DNA of 64,000 bases from Trigonopsis variabilis (Eukaryota; Ascomycota; Trigonopsidomycetes; Trigonopsidales; Trigonopsidaceae), in assembly GCA_003707065.3 (NCBI GenBank), contig PPXM03000007.1:372001-436000 (forward strand). Reading direction: 5' to 3'. Of this stretch, positions 28,746 to 38,915 are shown piece by piece. The notes under the pieces were generated by a model that was given only the letters and a program-made list of their open reading frames with translations, searched no databases and was not told where the DNA came from. The position numbers and the translations under genes were made by a program. Numbering within the stretch: the stretch's first letter is position 1; each line of letters begins with the position of its first letter.

Positions 28746-30437
28746 CTTTTCGCTTTCTTCCAGCTCCCGTTCCTTGCGCGCCATCTCTTTGCGCTCCTCG
28801 CGCTCGCGAAACCGCCGCCGGTAGTCGCGGCCAGAATGCAGAACCCAAAACACAGACGGCCCGTCGAGGACCACGAGAATCAAAGCAAACATGGTAAAAC
28901 ACCACCCGGTGCCCATGGCGTCGCAGATGTACTCGATCAGCGCCGTTCCCGCTGCGCCAAACAGACAGCGAATGAGGTTGTTGACGGCAATGATGGACGC
29001 GGTGCTGTGGGGATAGAGGTCGACCAGGATGACGCTGGTCGACGAGAAGATGCAGGTGCTCAGCGCCCCGGTGATGCACAGAAACACAATCGACGGCACA
29101 ATCGTCCAGCCGGGGCGGAAGGACCAGCCAAAGATGACAAGCGAGGGCGCGTAGATGGAGAGGTAGATAAAGAAGAGACTGAGGCGAGCCTCCTCGTAGG
29201 GAAAATCGGGGTCCATGCGCTTCGACGACCGGCCGTAGTTGTCGGGATACCCGTACTTTTGCGCGGTTTTGCGGAAAAAGTGGTCGAGCAGGCGCCCGTT
29301 GATCAGACTGCCGACTGCGCAGCCGGTGCCGGCCGAAATAAACACTACCCCAATCAGCAGGGGACTGAGGCTGTAGCGGGAGGCGTACTCGAGCGACGCC
29401 TGGGTCATGACGCAGTAGAAGGACGTGTACACGAGCGCGTTGGCAAACAGAATCACAAAGATCTCTGCCTGGCGCAGGGTGTAGAAGGGCGTGAGAAAGG
29501 CGGTCCAGTGGAACGTCTTGGGGGGACTGAGCGTCTGTTTGGTGGCGAGATCGACCTGGTCGAGCGGCCTGGGGAGGCCTGAGCTGTCCTTGCCGAGCTT
29601 CATAAAGTCAATCAGGCTCCAGCTGTACCAGTCGGTGGGCGCAATGGCGCCGTTGCCGACAATGCTCCGCGACGTCTCGCGCACGTACAGGATGTGCATG
29701 GCCAGCAGGACGACGGAGAAGGCTGACAGAAAGTAAAAGCACGCGTGGTAGCCCGACGCCGTGATGCTGAGCGCGCCTCCCAGCAGGGGGCCGATGGCAG
29801 TGGCAATCATGACGCCGGCCTGGAAAATGCCCATGTACTTGCCTCGCTCGGCCGACGCTGACACGTCCGCGATGGTGCCCGCGCCAATCGCGATGGAGCT
29901 GGCCGCTCCGGTGCTCTGCAGCATGCGGAAGACCAGCAGGAGCGGATACGAGTTCTGCACGCTCAAGACGATGTTGGCAGCCAGGAAGACGCCGATGGTG
30001 ATGACATACAGCGGCCGTCGCCCGTAGCAGTCGCCCAGAGGGCCCCAGAAACTGGGGCTGACGGCCTGCATGATCATGTAGAGCGTGATTGTGAGGTTGA
30101 TGTTCTCCTGCGACGTGCTGAGGTCGCGCGCGACCTCTGAAATGACCGGGAAATAGATGCTCGTGCCCAGCGGACTGGCGTACCCGGTCGCCGTCGCAGC
30201 AAACACGACAAAGATCTTTCTGCCCGGCGTGAGGGCCGAATACGGAGCCAGAGCCGACGTGGACACGTTCGTCGCCAGCTGCAGATCGTCAATCGCCGGC
30301 CTTTCCTCTTCAATCGACTCTCCCGTCACCACGGTGTAGATGTCATTGTCGAGCTCGTCCTCGGGACTGGATCCCTGGCCGCTCCACTGCACAGGGTCCT
30401 CTGCTCTGTCTGAGTCGGAGGATTTGGCTTGGTGCAT
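28740..30437 (-). CDS. MFS multidrug transporter, DHA1 (12-span) family
   Basis: 565 residues, intronless, ATG at 30437. After an acidic 70-residue N-terminus come YASPLGTSIYFPVISEVARDL (first span), GPLGDCYGRRPLYV (motif A), FRMLQSTGAASSIAIGAGTIAD and GVMIATAIGPLLGGAL (antiporter motif C). A charged central loop and the second six-span half (ISAGTGCAVGSLINGRLLD) follow. It resembles the Qdr/Aqr1/Dtr1 branch, plasma-membrane H+ antiporters for drugs, weak acids or polyamines. The C-terminus is a charged coiled stretch ending EESEKV, whose last codons belong to a downstream tandem repeat. Substrate unknown. Confidence 0.87.
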   Translation of the reverse strand: MHQAKSSDSDRAEDPVQWSGQGSSPEDELDNDIYTVVTGESIEEERPAIDDLQLATNVSTSALAPYSALTPGRKIFVVFAATATGYASPLGTSIYFPVISEVARDLSTSQENINLTITLYMIMQAVSPSFWGPLGDCYGRRPLYVITIGVFLAANIVLSVQNSYPLLLVFRMLQSTGAASSIAIGAGTIADVSASAERGKYMGIFQAGVMIATAIGPLLGGALSITASGYHACFYFLSAFSVVLLAMHILYVRETSRSIVGNGAIAPTDWYSWSLIDFMKLGKDSSGLPRPLDQVDLATKQTLSPPKTFHWTAFLTPFYTLRQAEIFVILFANALVYTSFYCVMTQASLEYASRYSLSPLLIGVVFISAGTGCAVGSLINGRLLDHFFRKTAQKYGYPDNYGRSSKRMDPDFPYEEARLSLFFIYLSIYAPSLVIFGWSFRPGWTIVPSIVFLCITGALSTCIFSSTSVILVDLYPHSTASIIAVNNLIRCLFGAAGTALIEYICDAMGTGWCFTMFALILVVLDGPSVFWVLHSGRDYRRRFREREERKEMARKERELEESEKV

Positions 30438-30625
30438 TCTGTGCGAAGAGGAACAGCGCTCAGCAGCGCATGCGCGTTTGAATATATTTAATCATCATCC
30501 CCAGGCTTTGCCGATATCGGCAAGGGCGTTGCCATGGTGATTATCCGCCTACCGTCCAAAGCTTGGCCTGCTCGCCAGCCCACCGGGCCATAATACAGGA
30601 GAGGTCATTGGCTGGCACAAGGGGT

Positions 30626-30664
30626 TTGGTTCTAGTACTGCTTGGTCTAGTACTACTTGGTCTG
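30626..30664. repeat. Short tandem repeat (tggtctagtactac)n
   Basis: Nearly three copies of tggt(t/c)tagtactgct lie between the DHA1 promoter and the end of the methyltransferase gene. The rest of the 330-bp spacer shows nothing else. Confidence 0.7.
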
Positions 30665-30769
30665 TCGCTGTGCGGGAGCCATCAGCATCACCAAGACATC
30701 AATTCGTGGCGTATTTGGAACACTTTGGGGGTTTCTTAGTTGAACCGGTACCGGGATGGCGAGCGTAAC

Positions 30770-31799
30770 CTAGGTGCTAAGACCGAACAGACGGCGTATT
30801 TCCGAGATGTGTCTGGGGCCCGTTTGGCAGCATCCGCCTATAATTAGACGGTTAAATAGAGGCATCGCCGGCTCGAGCGCCGATTTCAGACTCGAGGCCC
30901 ACCGGCTGGGGGTGAGGGCGTCACCGTCCGACCACGTCTGGCTCGTCCCATCGTACACCCGTCCTCCGTCTGGATACACGACGAGACCCAGGGGACGATC
31001 CAGGAAATGGCCCTTGTAGGTTTCGCAGTAGGCCGCTACAACCTGGGCGATCAGGAACGGCTTGGTACAGTTGCATCCTACGGCCCACGGCTTGACTGTG
31101 CCGCTCAAGGCAGCAGTGAAGGCGGCCCTGGGACTCGATCCGTCTGGCAGGCGAGCAACAGGATCCTGGCCATGCGCGATAAACACAAACGACAGCCAGA
31201 AAGGCTTGGGAGGATGGACTGCAAACAGGCGCTCGAGCGCGGCCAGGATGGCTTGGGCCTCGACTGCGGCCGGGATCGTCTCGAACGCGAGATAGTCGAT
31301 TGCTTGCCATGTCTGGCGGTCCGTAGCAAAAACAGACAAGCGCTCGAGGTGCCACTGCGTGAGAGCATCGCGCGCACTTTGGCTGGTGACTGTGAAAGGC
31401 GCAGGATAAGAGGCAGTGAACTCTTGAGCGCCAGCAAGAGTCGCACCGTAGGGGCCAAGTGACAGGGCCAGCTTCCTGCCGCTTGGGCTTGTCGCCTGAT
31501 AGGTTAACCTGACCAGGTCTCTCATGGCACCAGCAGCCTGACCAGGCGCAAGTCCCAGCGACTCGTACCCGCCAATTGACGCTTGATACGTAGGTGTCTC
31601 GATCACTGCAGATCCAGCTGCGATAAAAGCCTGGTGGGCCTCGGTGAGAACCTCTGGGCGATCCCGCGCACACGCTGCCGACCACAGAGGTCCAGCCACA
31701 GCATCCTTTCCGGCCAGCTGTTCGACATATGTTCCCTCAAGTCAGCGAGCCTCTTTTCAGACATACAAATCCGCCATCGAGAACCACAACGTCCGGCAT
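30770..31799 (-). CDS. Homocysteine S-methyltransferase (Mht1/Sam4-like)
   Basis: Exons 31799-31767 and 31735-30770 with a 31-nt intron (GTATGT, GCTGAC, TTGAG) give 332 residues. The 11-codon first exon MPDVVVLDGGF joins GTYVEQLAGKDAVAGPLWSA, producing the family's LDGG-GT start. VIETPTYQASIGGY, SLGPYGATL, AFETIPAAVEAQAI, VGCNCTKP and GGCCQTGPRHI follow. The Cys of VGCNC and the GGCC pair are the three zinc ligands that activate homocysteine. It transfers a methyl group from S-methylmethionine or S-adenosylmethionine to make methionine. Mht1 cannot be separated from Sam4 by eye. Confidence 0.93.
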
Positions 31800-31923
31800 G
31801 GCACAAGTCAGATCCACGGTCACGTGGGGATGCCCTGGTGGCACGGTGCACTGCCAAGTCCACCTAGCACTCGTGGAGCTGTTTGCACCGCCCGACTAGA
31901 GGAGAATATAACTAGCCCAGCTT

Positions 31924-32015
31924 CTACCAGTGCCTCGTCTGTCGCTCTGGGGACAATCCGTTCCAGCTGTCTACCAGTGCCTCGACTCCGCTCTGGGACA
32001 ATCCGTTCCAGCTAG
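31924..32015. repeat. About 46-bp direct duplication
   Basis: Two near-identical copies (ctaccagtgcctcg ... gacaatccgttccagct) at about 31924-31969 and 31971-32014 differ by a few bases. Confidence 0.85.
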
Positions 32016-32208
32016 CACTGCTGCTCTCTGCTTCTCCGCATCCGTGGAACAACGAATATCCTCTCTTATCATGCCTTATTCATATGGCTCTCTACACTCG
32101 GCACTGGACCAGACCTTATAAGCTACAAGCACGCGTATGTTTCAGAACCCATCTTGGTACATTTCTAGCCTGCACTCGTAAACTAGCAAACATGCAGCCA
32201 TACACCAG

Positions 32209-32277
32209 CAACAGCTCTTGCAACAGCTCTTGCAACAGCTCCTCTTGCAGTCTCTCCTCTTGCAACCTCTCCTCTTT
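32209..32277. repeat. Tandem (cttgcaacagct)n and (ctcctcttgca)n repeat
   Basis: Three copies of a 12-bp unit merge into a pyrimidine-rich variant in the presumed PAC1 leader. Confidence 0.75.
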
Positions 32278-32399
32278 ACCAGAGCTATATCTACTCCAGC
32301 CATCAGCTCACCAACCGCGTCTTGCTCCCTCTGCTCTCTTTGTGCCTTAGATCCCAACTGGCCTAGCAACCACCATCAGCATAAACCGACGACGGGGCC

Positions 32400-33677
32400 A
32401 TGAGTTCGGGTGGCATTGGCCTCCTTAGTGAAAGGCAGCAAAGAGACCTCAATCTGGCAATCTTATCGTATCTGTCGGCGCATGGGTTGACCAACGCGCG
32501 GGACGGTCTAATCAAGGATTTGCAGCTCGACCCCGGGGACGAGGCCACGAGCGGGCAGCTGGAGAAAGCCGCCAATCTGCTGGAGAAGAAGTGGGGCAGC
32601 GTCGTCCGGCTGCAGAAAAAAGTGCTGGATCTGGAGGCCCGTTTGACCAAGACCCAGCAGGAGGTGTCGTCTTCGGCGCTCAACGGGCGAAGAGCAGCCA
32701 AAGATCCCACGAACTGGCTGCCCAGCGACAGTCCCAGCTTCACCCTGCGCGGGCACCGCCTTCCGGTGACTGCAGTGGCGTTCCACGATACGTATTCGCT
32801 GGTGGCTTCGTCGTCGGAAGACAGCACGATCAAGATCTGGGATTGGGAGCTGAACGAGCTCGAGCGGACGCTGAAAGGACACACGCGGTCAGTGCTGGAT
32901 CTTGACTTTTCGGGAAGGTCGGCAAATTGCGATCTCCTGGCTTCGTGCTCGTCCGATCTCAGCATCAAGATCTGGGCCTGCAACGACGAATTCAAAAACA
33001 TAAAGACGCTGATCGGGCACGACCATACAGTCAGCGCTGTGCGGTTTGTTCCTACGTCGTCCGGGCAGACGCTGATCTCGGCGTCGCGCGACAAGACGCT
33101 GCGGATCTGGGACGTGGGGTCTGGCTACTGCGTCAACGTTTTGAGTGGACATGTCGAGTGGGTGAGGACGATCGCGCTGAGCTTGGACGGAAAGTGGTTG
33201 TTATCAGCTGGCTCTGACCAAACCGCCCGGCTGTGGAGGACGGAGAACTGGGAAACGAGGGCCACCTGCGTGGGACACCAACATGTGATTGAATGCTGCG
33301 CTCTGTCTCCCCCTGGCGCAGCCAAGACACTATCCAAAGCGTGCAGCCGGCCTGACTGTGACTTGTTTCTCGTCACGGGATCCAGAGACAAGACCATCCG
33401 CGTCTGGGACTCGAGGGGGACCGTGGTCAAAGTCCTATCTGGCCACGACAACTGGGTCAGAGCCGTGGTCTTTCACCCCGGCGGCAAATACCTCCTTTCA
33501 GCCTCGGACGACCGCACAATCCGGATCTGGGACCTGTCGTCTGGCCGCTGCATCCGCACCATCGAGGCAGCTACTCATTTTGTGTCTTGTCTGGCCTGGC
33601 CGCCTTGTCCTGAAAGGATAAAATGTGTCATTGCGGCAGGAAGTGTCGACACCGAGGTGCGAGTCTGGTCCCATTAG
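32400..33677 (+). CDS. PAC1: Lis1/NudF homologue, dynein regulator (LisH + WD40)
   Basis: 425 residues, intronless. The LisH dimerisation motif is at residues about 9-40 (QQRDLNLAILSYLSAHGLTNARDGL). A short coiled coil follows (KKWGSVVRLQKKVLDLEARLTKTQQE), then seven WD repeats from about residue 110, each closing in IKIWD, IRIWD or VRVW. The WD40 block RGHRLPVTAVAFH and the top-face residues match Lis1. Lis1 binds dynein at plus ends to position nuclei and spindles. A small insert in repeat 5 (SKACSRPDCD) is typical of fungal Pac1. Length is normal for the family. Confidence 0.96.
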   Translation: MSSGGIGLLSERQQRDLNLAILSYLSAHGLTNARDGLIKDLQLDPGDEATSGQLEKAANLLEKKWGSVVRLQKKVLDLEARLTKTQQEVSSSALNGRRAAKDPTNWLPSDSPSFTLRGHRLPVTAVAFHDTYSLVASSSEDSTIKIWDWELNELERTLKGHTRSVLDLDFSGRSANCDLLASCSSDLSIKIWACNDEFKNIKTLIGHDHTVSAVRFVPTSSGQTLISASRDKTLRIWDVGSGYCVNVLSGHVEWVRTIALSLDGKWLLSAGSDQTARLWRTENWETRATCVGHQHVIECCALSPPGAAKTLSKACSRPDCDLFLVTGSRDKTIRVWDSRGTVVKVLSGHDNWVRAVVFHPGGKYLLSASDDRTIRIWDLSSGRCIRTIEAATHFVSCLAWPPCPERIKCVIAAGSVDTEVRVWSH

Positions 33678-34080
33678 CCCTCTACTACCCATCCTGTCCT
33701 TGATCCGTATTCGCGCCCTTCTGTCTATCTACCTGTCCTTACCATCTCGTCTCTTGCCTGGACTAAGCTCCCCTTTACTCTTCCTCGATGGAACTTTCCC
33801 CTTCATCCTCCGCAGCCAAGTCTTGTAAATTAGAGCATATGTATCAATACTTTGTCACCATCTACAGCACAGCACTACAGCACTGTTCCACTGTACCACT
33901 GTACCACTACACTCTGTACCACACACTGTTCCTCGCCAGTGCCAGTGCCGCCGCTAAGTTACCGATAAGCTGTCTTTGCAACGGTGTATTGCCTTCGAGT
34001 CGGCAACGCCCGCTCTGGTGTAACGTTGCCGTCCAAGTCTCATCAACCTCGCCATCTCGTCGTCTCAAACCCAGGAAGCA
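33678..34080. other. Spacer between PAC1 and ING gene with short repeats
   Basis: CT-rich sequence with (cactgtac)n repeats at about 33868-33930. It includes the probable ING promoter and leader. No gene seen. Confidence 0.55.
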
Positions 34081-35045
34081 ATGCCTTTCCGCTCATCCGA
34101 ACCGCTCTATCCTGGTCTGAACGACCTCTCGGATGCGCTGGATGCGCTTCCCCAAGCCCTCATCCGCCAGTTCACTCTCTTGCGCGAGGTCGAGGCAAAG
34201 TACTGCAACACCTATCCTCTCCTAGTGTCGTCCATCGCCCGCCTGCTGGACCTGGATCTCAAGGACCCTGGCAGGGAAGCGCTGTCGCTGGAAATCCGGC
34301 AGCTCTTGACCGAGCTGCTCCCAACGTTCGAGGAAAAGATCCATGTTGCGGGAAACGCTGCCCAGCTGGTCTCGAAGCATTTGGCTCGAATAGACGACGA
34401 CTTTGACCGAATTATGGCCAACGAGCTGCCCCAGTCGGTCCTGTTTGGCCCGGCAAACCACCCAGCGCTCATTGTCGAAGGAGCCAAACAACACGAGCCC
34501 AGCCCGGCGGCGTCACGGTCAGAGACTCGCCGCGAAGCCATAGCGGCCAAGAAGGCGGCCGCTGCCGCTGCTGCAGCCGAGCGGCGGCAGGAAGAAAGCA
34601 GGAGGAACGGGTCGCGGACGGCGGCCAGTGAAGAGCGCAGCGAGGCCGGCCAGGCGTCAAAGCGAAGGAGAGTGACTGCCAACAAGAAAGAAGGACCAGG
34701 GCGGACGGCAGACTACGAGTTCTCGGCCGGGAGCGTGCGTGTGACCGAGGAAGGGTCGCGGGTACGGACTCGGATTGAAACGGGACGGAAAAGGTACGCA
34801 GGGGTGGTGATCTTTACTTACGTTCTAGACCAACCGAAGTGGGCTCTCCATCGCAGGACGACGAGGGAGAACCAGTCTATTGCTACTGTCAACAGGTGTC
34901 TTATGGAGACATGGTGGGGTGCGACGGCCCCGACTGCAAGCGGGAGTGGTTCCATCTTCCCTGCGTCGGGCTCAGTGCTCCTCCCAAGGGCCAATGGTTT
35001 TGTGATGAATGCGCGGCCAAGTACCAAAAGAAAAAGAGGGTTTAG
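34081..35045 (+). CDS. ING family chromatin reader with C-terminal PHD finger
   Basis: Exons 34081-34793 and 34829-35045 with a 35-nt intron give 309 residues. The N-terminal ING domain (PGLNDLSDALDALPQALIRQFTLLREVEAK) is followed by a helical bundle. An Ala/Arg/Lys-rich nuclear linker (KKAAAAAAAAERR; KRRRVTANKK) comes next. The PHD finger at about residues 250-300 reads YCYCQQVSYGDMVGCDGPDC, WFHLPCVGL and WFCDECAAK. The Tyr, Gly-Asp-Met and Trp positions of the H3K4me3 cage are present. ING proteins are subunits of NuA4, NuA3 or Rpd3L. The assignment among Yng1, Yng2 and Pho23 is open. The stop is 35 bp from the stop of the opposing gene. Confidence 0.93.
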
Positions 35046-35080
35046 CTTGCGGTGTCTTGTGTATATTAGGAACTCTGGTC

Positions 35081-36664
35081 TTAGATTGCGCCTTCGGGCA
35101 GGGGCTCCCACCCCACCACCTCGACCACGTCGCCCGTCTTTCGGCGGTGCTCAACCACCCAGCCCTGGTCTCCTCGGACGTAGGCGACCATCTCCTCCCG
35201 GCGCTCGGGCGACGTGCTCAGCGTGAGATGAGACGGGACCGTCGAGATCTGGCTGGCGCCTGGGAACGGCGAGTCTTCGACGCTCCGCTCCGAGATCGGG
35301 CTCATGTTGGCGGTGTGGCGGTACGAGTAAAACGCAGGAGCCCGGGGAGGGGCGAGGTCGTCGAGATCGGCTTCGGTGGGGATCGCATTGATCTCGTCGA
35401 GCATGCCGTCGTAGTCGTAGTCTTCTTCGAAAATGTCTGAGTTCCCATAGTCGTCAATGGCCGACTCGAAGCGGTTGGCGAACTCGGGCGAGGTATCGGG
35501 AAAGACAGTGAGAGGCTGGAGCCCTGGGGACCGCCGGGAGGAGAAGCTGGACTGTGGAGACGAAAAAGGAGGCGTTCCAGGAGGAGTAGACTGCAGCGAT
35601 TGAGAGCGCTCGTGGGAAGAGGTCGACCTGACCGACGAGCGACGAGGAGAGGTGGGGAAGCTGGCGTCTTTGAGAGATTTCTGGGATGACAACGACTGCG
35701 ATCGACGGGACGACCGCGACGGTATTGAGGGATGCCTAGAGGGCGATTCTGACGGTGGCGAGAGATATCTGCTGGGGGGCGAGCTTGAGAGGTGGCTTTG
35801 AGGAGACAGCGTCTGTTCACGAAGCGAAGGAGAGCGGGCGGGAATATCAAGGGGCTGAGGGCTGGAGATGTCCAGAGGTTGGCGGCTGGGGATATCAAGA
35901 GGCTGCACAGAAGGGTCAAGGGGCTGCACAGGGTCACCAAGAGAGGCAAGGGCCAGTTCGAGTTTGTCGACCTGTTCCGACACATGGTTGCGCTTCCCAG
36001 AGATAATATCTTCGACCGACTGCTTGCGCGAGTGCGACGATTTGGCTGGCCTGTCTGCTTTCGCTGGAGGGATCCAGATCCGAGGCTCTTCAGGCAGCGA
36101 GGGAAGCGCCTTGTCGTGAATGCTGTAGCCCAGGTCGTTTCTGGGAGGGTGGTCCCAACACCGCGCTCCCAGCGTAGGATCGCTGCTCTTGTGGCCAAGT
36201 CTAAGCGACCGGTGGGACTCGCTTATAGGCGGGAGCTCGTAGGGCTGGAGCGAGAGTCCCAGCCCGATTGAATCCTGCTTCGAATGCTCCAAGTGGAAAT
36301 CTGAATAAGCTCTGGAGAAGGGAGGATGGCGAGGGTCGGCAGAAACCAGCGACGGGCTGGTGTGCCCCCATTCTGGCCGTCGAGTGGCCTTGATCACACC
36401 CAGCTCGGCCAGATCTTGATCTGCCGACAGGCCCGAGGCGCTGCGCTCGTGGACGGGACGCGGCCGCTTTTTGAACGACGCCAGGAACTTGTTCAGCGCC
36501 GCCTTGGACTGGGACTCTGTCCCACTGACGCGACCCTGCGAGTCGGTCGTCCATGGCGGCAGCGGCGACGAGTCGAGGCCCGCATTCGACACGGAATTAT
36601 CCAGCGACGAGACCGAAGACGTCGACGAAGATCGCTTATGGCCAAACAGGCGCGATTTCATCAT
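35081..36664 (-). CDS. Ser/Pro-rich protein of unknown function
   Basis: 527 residues, intronless; tandem ATGs open the frame (36664 and 36661). Most of it is low-complexity Ser/Pro/Arg sequence with SP and RSxS sites suited to kinases. A four-fold repeat of QPLDIPS-type units lies near residues 250-275. More ordered, acidic segments come late: FESAIDDYGNSDIFEEDYDYDGMLDEINAIPTEADLDDL, and a C-terminal module MVAYVRGDQGWVVEHRRKTGDVVEVVGWEPLP that looks like a small beta-fold. No family was recognised. It is divergent from ERG27 with 146 bp between the ATGs. Confidence 0.7.
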   Translation of the reverse strand: MMKSRLFGHKRSSSTSSVSSLDNSVSNAGLDSSPLPPWTTDSQGRVSGTESQSKAALNKFLASFKKRPRPVHERSASGLSADQDLAELGVIKATRRPEWGHTSPSLVSADPRHPPFSRAYSDFHLEHSKQDSIGLGLSLQPYELPPISESHRSLRLGHKSSDPTLGARCWDHPPRNDLGYSIHDKALPSLPEEPRIWIPPAKADRPAKSSHSRKQSVEDIISGKRNHVSEQVDKLELALASLGDPVQPLDPSVQPLDIPSRQPLDISSPQPLDIPARSPSLREQTLSPQSHLSSSPPSRYLSPPSESPSRHPSIPSRSSRRSQSLSSQKSLKDASFPTSPRRSSVRSTSSHERSQSLQSTPPGTPPFSSPQSSFSSRRSPGLQPLTVFPDTSPEFANRFESAIDDYGNSDIFEEDYDYDGMLDEINAIPTEADLDDLAPPRAPAFYSYRHTANMSPISERSVEDSPFPGASQISTVPSHLTLSTSPERREEMVAYVRGDQGWVVEHRRKTGDVVEVVGWEPLPEGAI

Positions 36665-36810
36665 CAGACTCGCCCCGAGTTGGCTGTTTAATTGGGAGCG
36701 ATGGCGTTACGACGAGGCGAACCATCCTCGTGGGACGTTGTCGGGTCGACGTCAGGAGCCAGCGCTACAGGCCCCCCTCTGCACCGTTGGATCCACGACA
36801 GCACACGACA

Positions 36811-37854
36811 ATGCCAGTCGCCGTCATCACTGGAGCCAATGGCGGCCTAGGCTATGGGATTGCGTGTAGATTGATCGATTCGACTGCGCCAGACGTTCCA
36901 CTGACGGTCGTGGTGACCACTCGCACGCTGAGAAAAGCAACCGAGACCATAGGCCGGCTGGTGAAGCGGTACATAGGACGCAAGCCGAACCGGCTGACGT
37001 TTGACTACGTCTTGCTCGATCTCTCCAGTCTACAGAGTGTAGCGCTTGCTGCGGTGGAACTTAAACGACGATACAGCCACATAGACTACTACTTTGCCAA
37101 CGCGGCGGCAGGCGACTTCAAGGGCGTGGACTGGTTCAAGGTCGCCAGCCAGATGATCACGCATCCCATCCGAGGAATGACGGTGGGCGATCAGAAGATC
37201 CAGGGCGTGGGCAAGCTGTCCCGCGACGGGCTGGGCTATGTGTTTGAGTGCAACGTCTTTGCCCACTGGTACCTGATCAACGAGCTGATTCCGGTCATGA
37301 GAGCATCCAAACCGTCGGGTGCAGGAGGCAGGGTCATCTTTATCTCCAGCTTGGTGTCCAGACCCGACGCCATCTCGCTGGACGACATCCAGCTCCTCCA
37401 CAGCCCCATTTCCTACGAGGGATCCAAGCAGCTCGAAGAAATGGTCCGGGACGCTGCGCGCGACAAAATGCAAAGCGAATACGGCATCTCGCTGATCGTC
37501 ACCCATCCTGGCATCGCCCAAACGAGCATGTTTGCGCAGTACCTCAACTGCGTCACCTGGTTCCTCATGTGGCTGGGATTCGTCTTTGTCAGGCTCATAG
37601 GAAGCTACTGGCACACCATCGACCCCTACAAGGCTGCCATAGCGCCTGTATGGGCCGCCCTTGCCCCGCTCGACCAGATCGACCTCACCAAAAAATATGG
37701 CTCGGCGATAAACCGCTGGGGCACGCATTCTTATGTCCGTGAAACGAAACCAGAAATCGACCACCAGGCTGCGCAGATGGCCCTGGACCAGATCGAGCAG
37801 CTGCGGAAGGAGTGGCAAACCAAACTAAATGAGAAGCTTCATCTTGTAGATTAG
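36811..37854 (+). CDS. ERG27: 3-keto-steroid reductase, ergosterol pathway
   Basis: 347 residues. The frame is open further upstream, but [18 protein letters not shown] (ATG 36811) is the true short-chain dehydrogenase start: TGANGGLG binds NADP(H). The LDLSSLQSV segment, the FANAAAG variant of [13 protein letters not shown] and YEGSK (catalytic Tyr and Lys) follow. Erg27-specific features are a long lipid-facing insert after the NNAG strand and a hydrophobic segment [19 protein letters not shown] near the C-terminus. The enzyme reduces the C-3 ketone in sterol C-4 demethylation at the ER or lipid droplets. Its stop codon overlaps that of NCS6. Confidence 0.92.
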   Translation: MPVAVITGANGGLGYGIACRLIDSTAPDVPLTVVVTTRTLRKATETIGRLVKRYIGRKPNRLTFDYVLLDLSSLQSVALAAVELKRRYSHIDYYFANAAAGDFKGVDWFKVASQMITHPIRGMTVGDQKIQGVGKLSRDGLGYVFECNVFAHWYLINELIPVMRASKPSGAGGRVIFISSLVSRPDAISLDDIQLLHSPISYEGSKQLEEMVRDAARDKMQSEYGISLIVTHPGIAQTSMFAQYLNCVTWFLMWLGFVFVRLIGSYWHTIDPYKAAIAPVWAALAPLDQIDLTKKYGSAINRWGTHSYVRETKPEIDHQAAQMALDQIEQLRKEWQTKLNEKLHLVD

Positions 37855-38915
37855 AATTCAAGTGCATGGACCTGTTTAGATATAGCGGCCAGGGACGGAG
37901 TGGCGGGCTCAGACGACTCGCTCACCTCGGCTGATTCATGGCTCAAGACGACCTTTGCGCGCGATTGATGTAGACCTGACAACAGCACGCAGGCCTTGCA
38001 GATGCGATTGCTCGATATGTAGCCACACTTCTCACACGTCTGCTGGGGCTTGGCTCGCTTGTTGCGGTGATGGTTCAGCGCCAGCGACTCGCCAGAGTAG
38101 ATGATATCGATGATGGACGACGGGCGGATGGCCTCGAGGTTCTTGATCAGCGTCCGCGCAGTCCCGCGAAACGCCTCGGGCGAGTACGTGCACTCGGTGG
38201 AAAAGTAGTCGAGGGTTTTGAAATGGGCGTAAAGGACGATTTCCTTCTCGTAGGCGTACTTGAACGGTTTGGACCGCTTGACGGGCGACTCATCCGACGC
38301 AGTCACGATAGACGTGCACCGATCCAACCTCGACGTGTCTCCCCGTAGTATGTTCATGAGAATTGTCTCGGCCATGTCGTCTGCGTTGTGCCCAGTCACT
38401 ATATGATTGATGCCCATCTTCATTGCGCCTCGATCCAACGCCTGCCGGCGGAAAACGCCACAGAATGTACAGTTGTTCTTGGGCCCGATCTCGGCCACGA
38501 TCTCGTCCATCGTCCAGTCGTAGAGCTCTTTATAGCTGACAATCTCTAGATCCATTCTGTACTCCTCGCTGTTTCGCTTCACGGTCTCGAGCGAGTCATC
38601 GCGATAGCCCTTGATCCCCTCGTCTATCGACAGCAACACAAACTCAACTCCATAGTTGTATCGCTCGTTAAGCGTCTTCATCACCGAAGCGAGCACGGTC
38701 GAGTCTTTGCCGCCACTGGCTCCAATGGCCACTCGCTCGCCCGGAAAGAACAGCTTGTTTTCGCTGATGGTGTTGTGGATCTCGGTCTCAAACACATAAT
38801 AGAAGCATTCCTGGCACAGTTTCTCGCCAGTCTTGGGCCGCTTGAGAACGGTCTTGCGAGTCTTGCACAGCTCGCACCGCCGATTCAAGGGAATCTCTGC
38901 AGTCGACTGCGTCAT
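37851..38915 (-). CDS. NCS6: Ncs6/Ctu1, cytosolic tRNA 2-thiolation enzyme
   Basis: 354 residues, intronless. An N-terminal zinc finger ([10 protein letters not shown]...LCQECFYY) precedes the PP-loop SGGKDST (residues 67-73). [14 protein letters not shown] carries the CxxC catalytic cysteines, and [23 protein letters not shown] closes the active site. A C-terminal zinc ribbon ([19 protein letters not shown]) completes the family layout. With Ncs2 it thiolates U34 of Lys, Glu and Gln tRNAs, using sulfur from Urm1. Its stop codon (37851-37853) lies within the last 4 bp of ERG27 on the other strand. Confidence 0.96.
   Translation of the reverse strand: MTQSTAEIPLNRRCELCKTRKTVLKRPKTGEKLCQECFYYVFETEIHNTISENKLFFPGERVAIGASGGKDSTVLASVMKTLNERYNYGVEFVLLSIDEGIKGYRDDSLETVKRNSEEYRMDLEIVSYKELYDWTMDEIVAEIGPKNNCTFCGVFRRQALDRGAMKMGINHIVTGHNADDMAETILMNILRGDTSRLDRCTSIVTASDESPVKRSKPFKYAYEKEIVLYAHFKTLDYFSTECTYSPEAFRGTARTLIKNLEAIRPSSIIDIIYSGESLALNHHRNKRAKPQQTCEKCGYISSNRICKACVLLSGLHQSRAKVVLSHESAEVSESSEPATPSLAAISKQVHALEF

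Larger units (their letters stand above)
31800..32399. other. Divergent promoter region with repeats, methyltransferase / PAC1
   Basis: It contains the 46-bp duplication and CT-rich repeats listed separately. No gene is seen. The pyrimidine-rich part before 32400 is the probable PAC1 leader. Confidence 0.55.
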
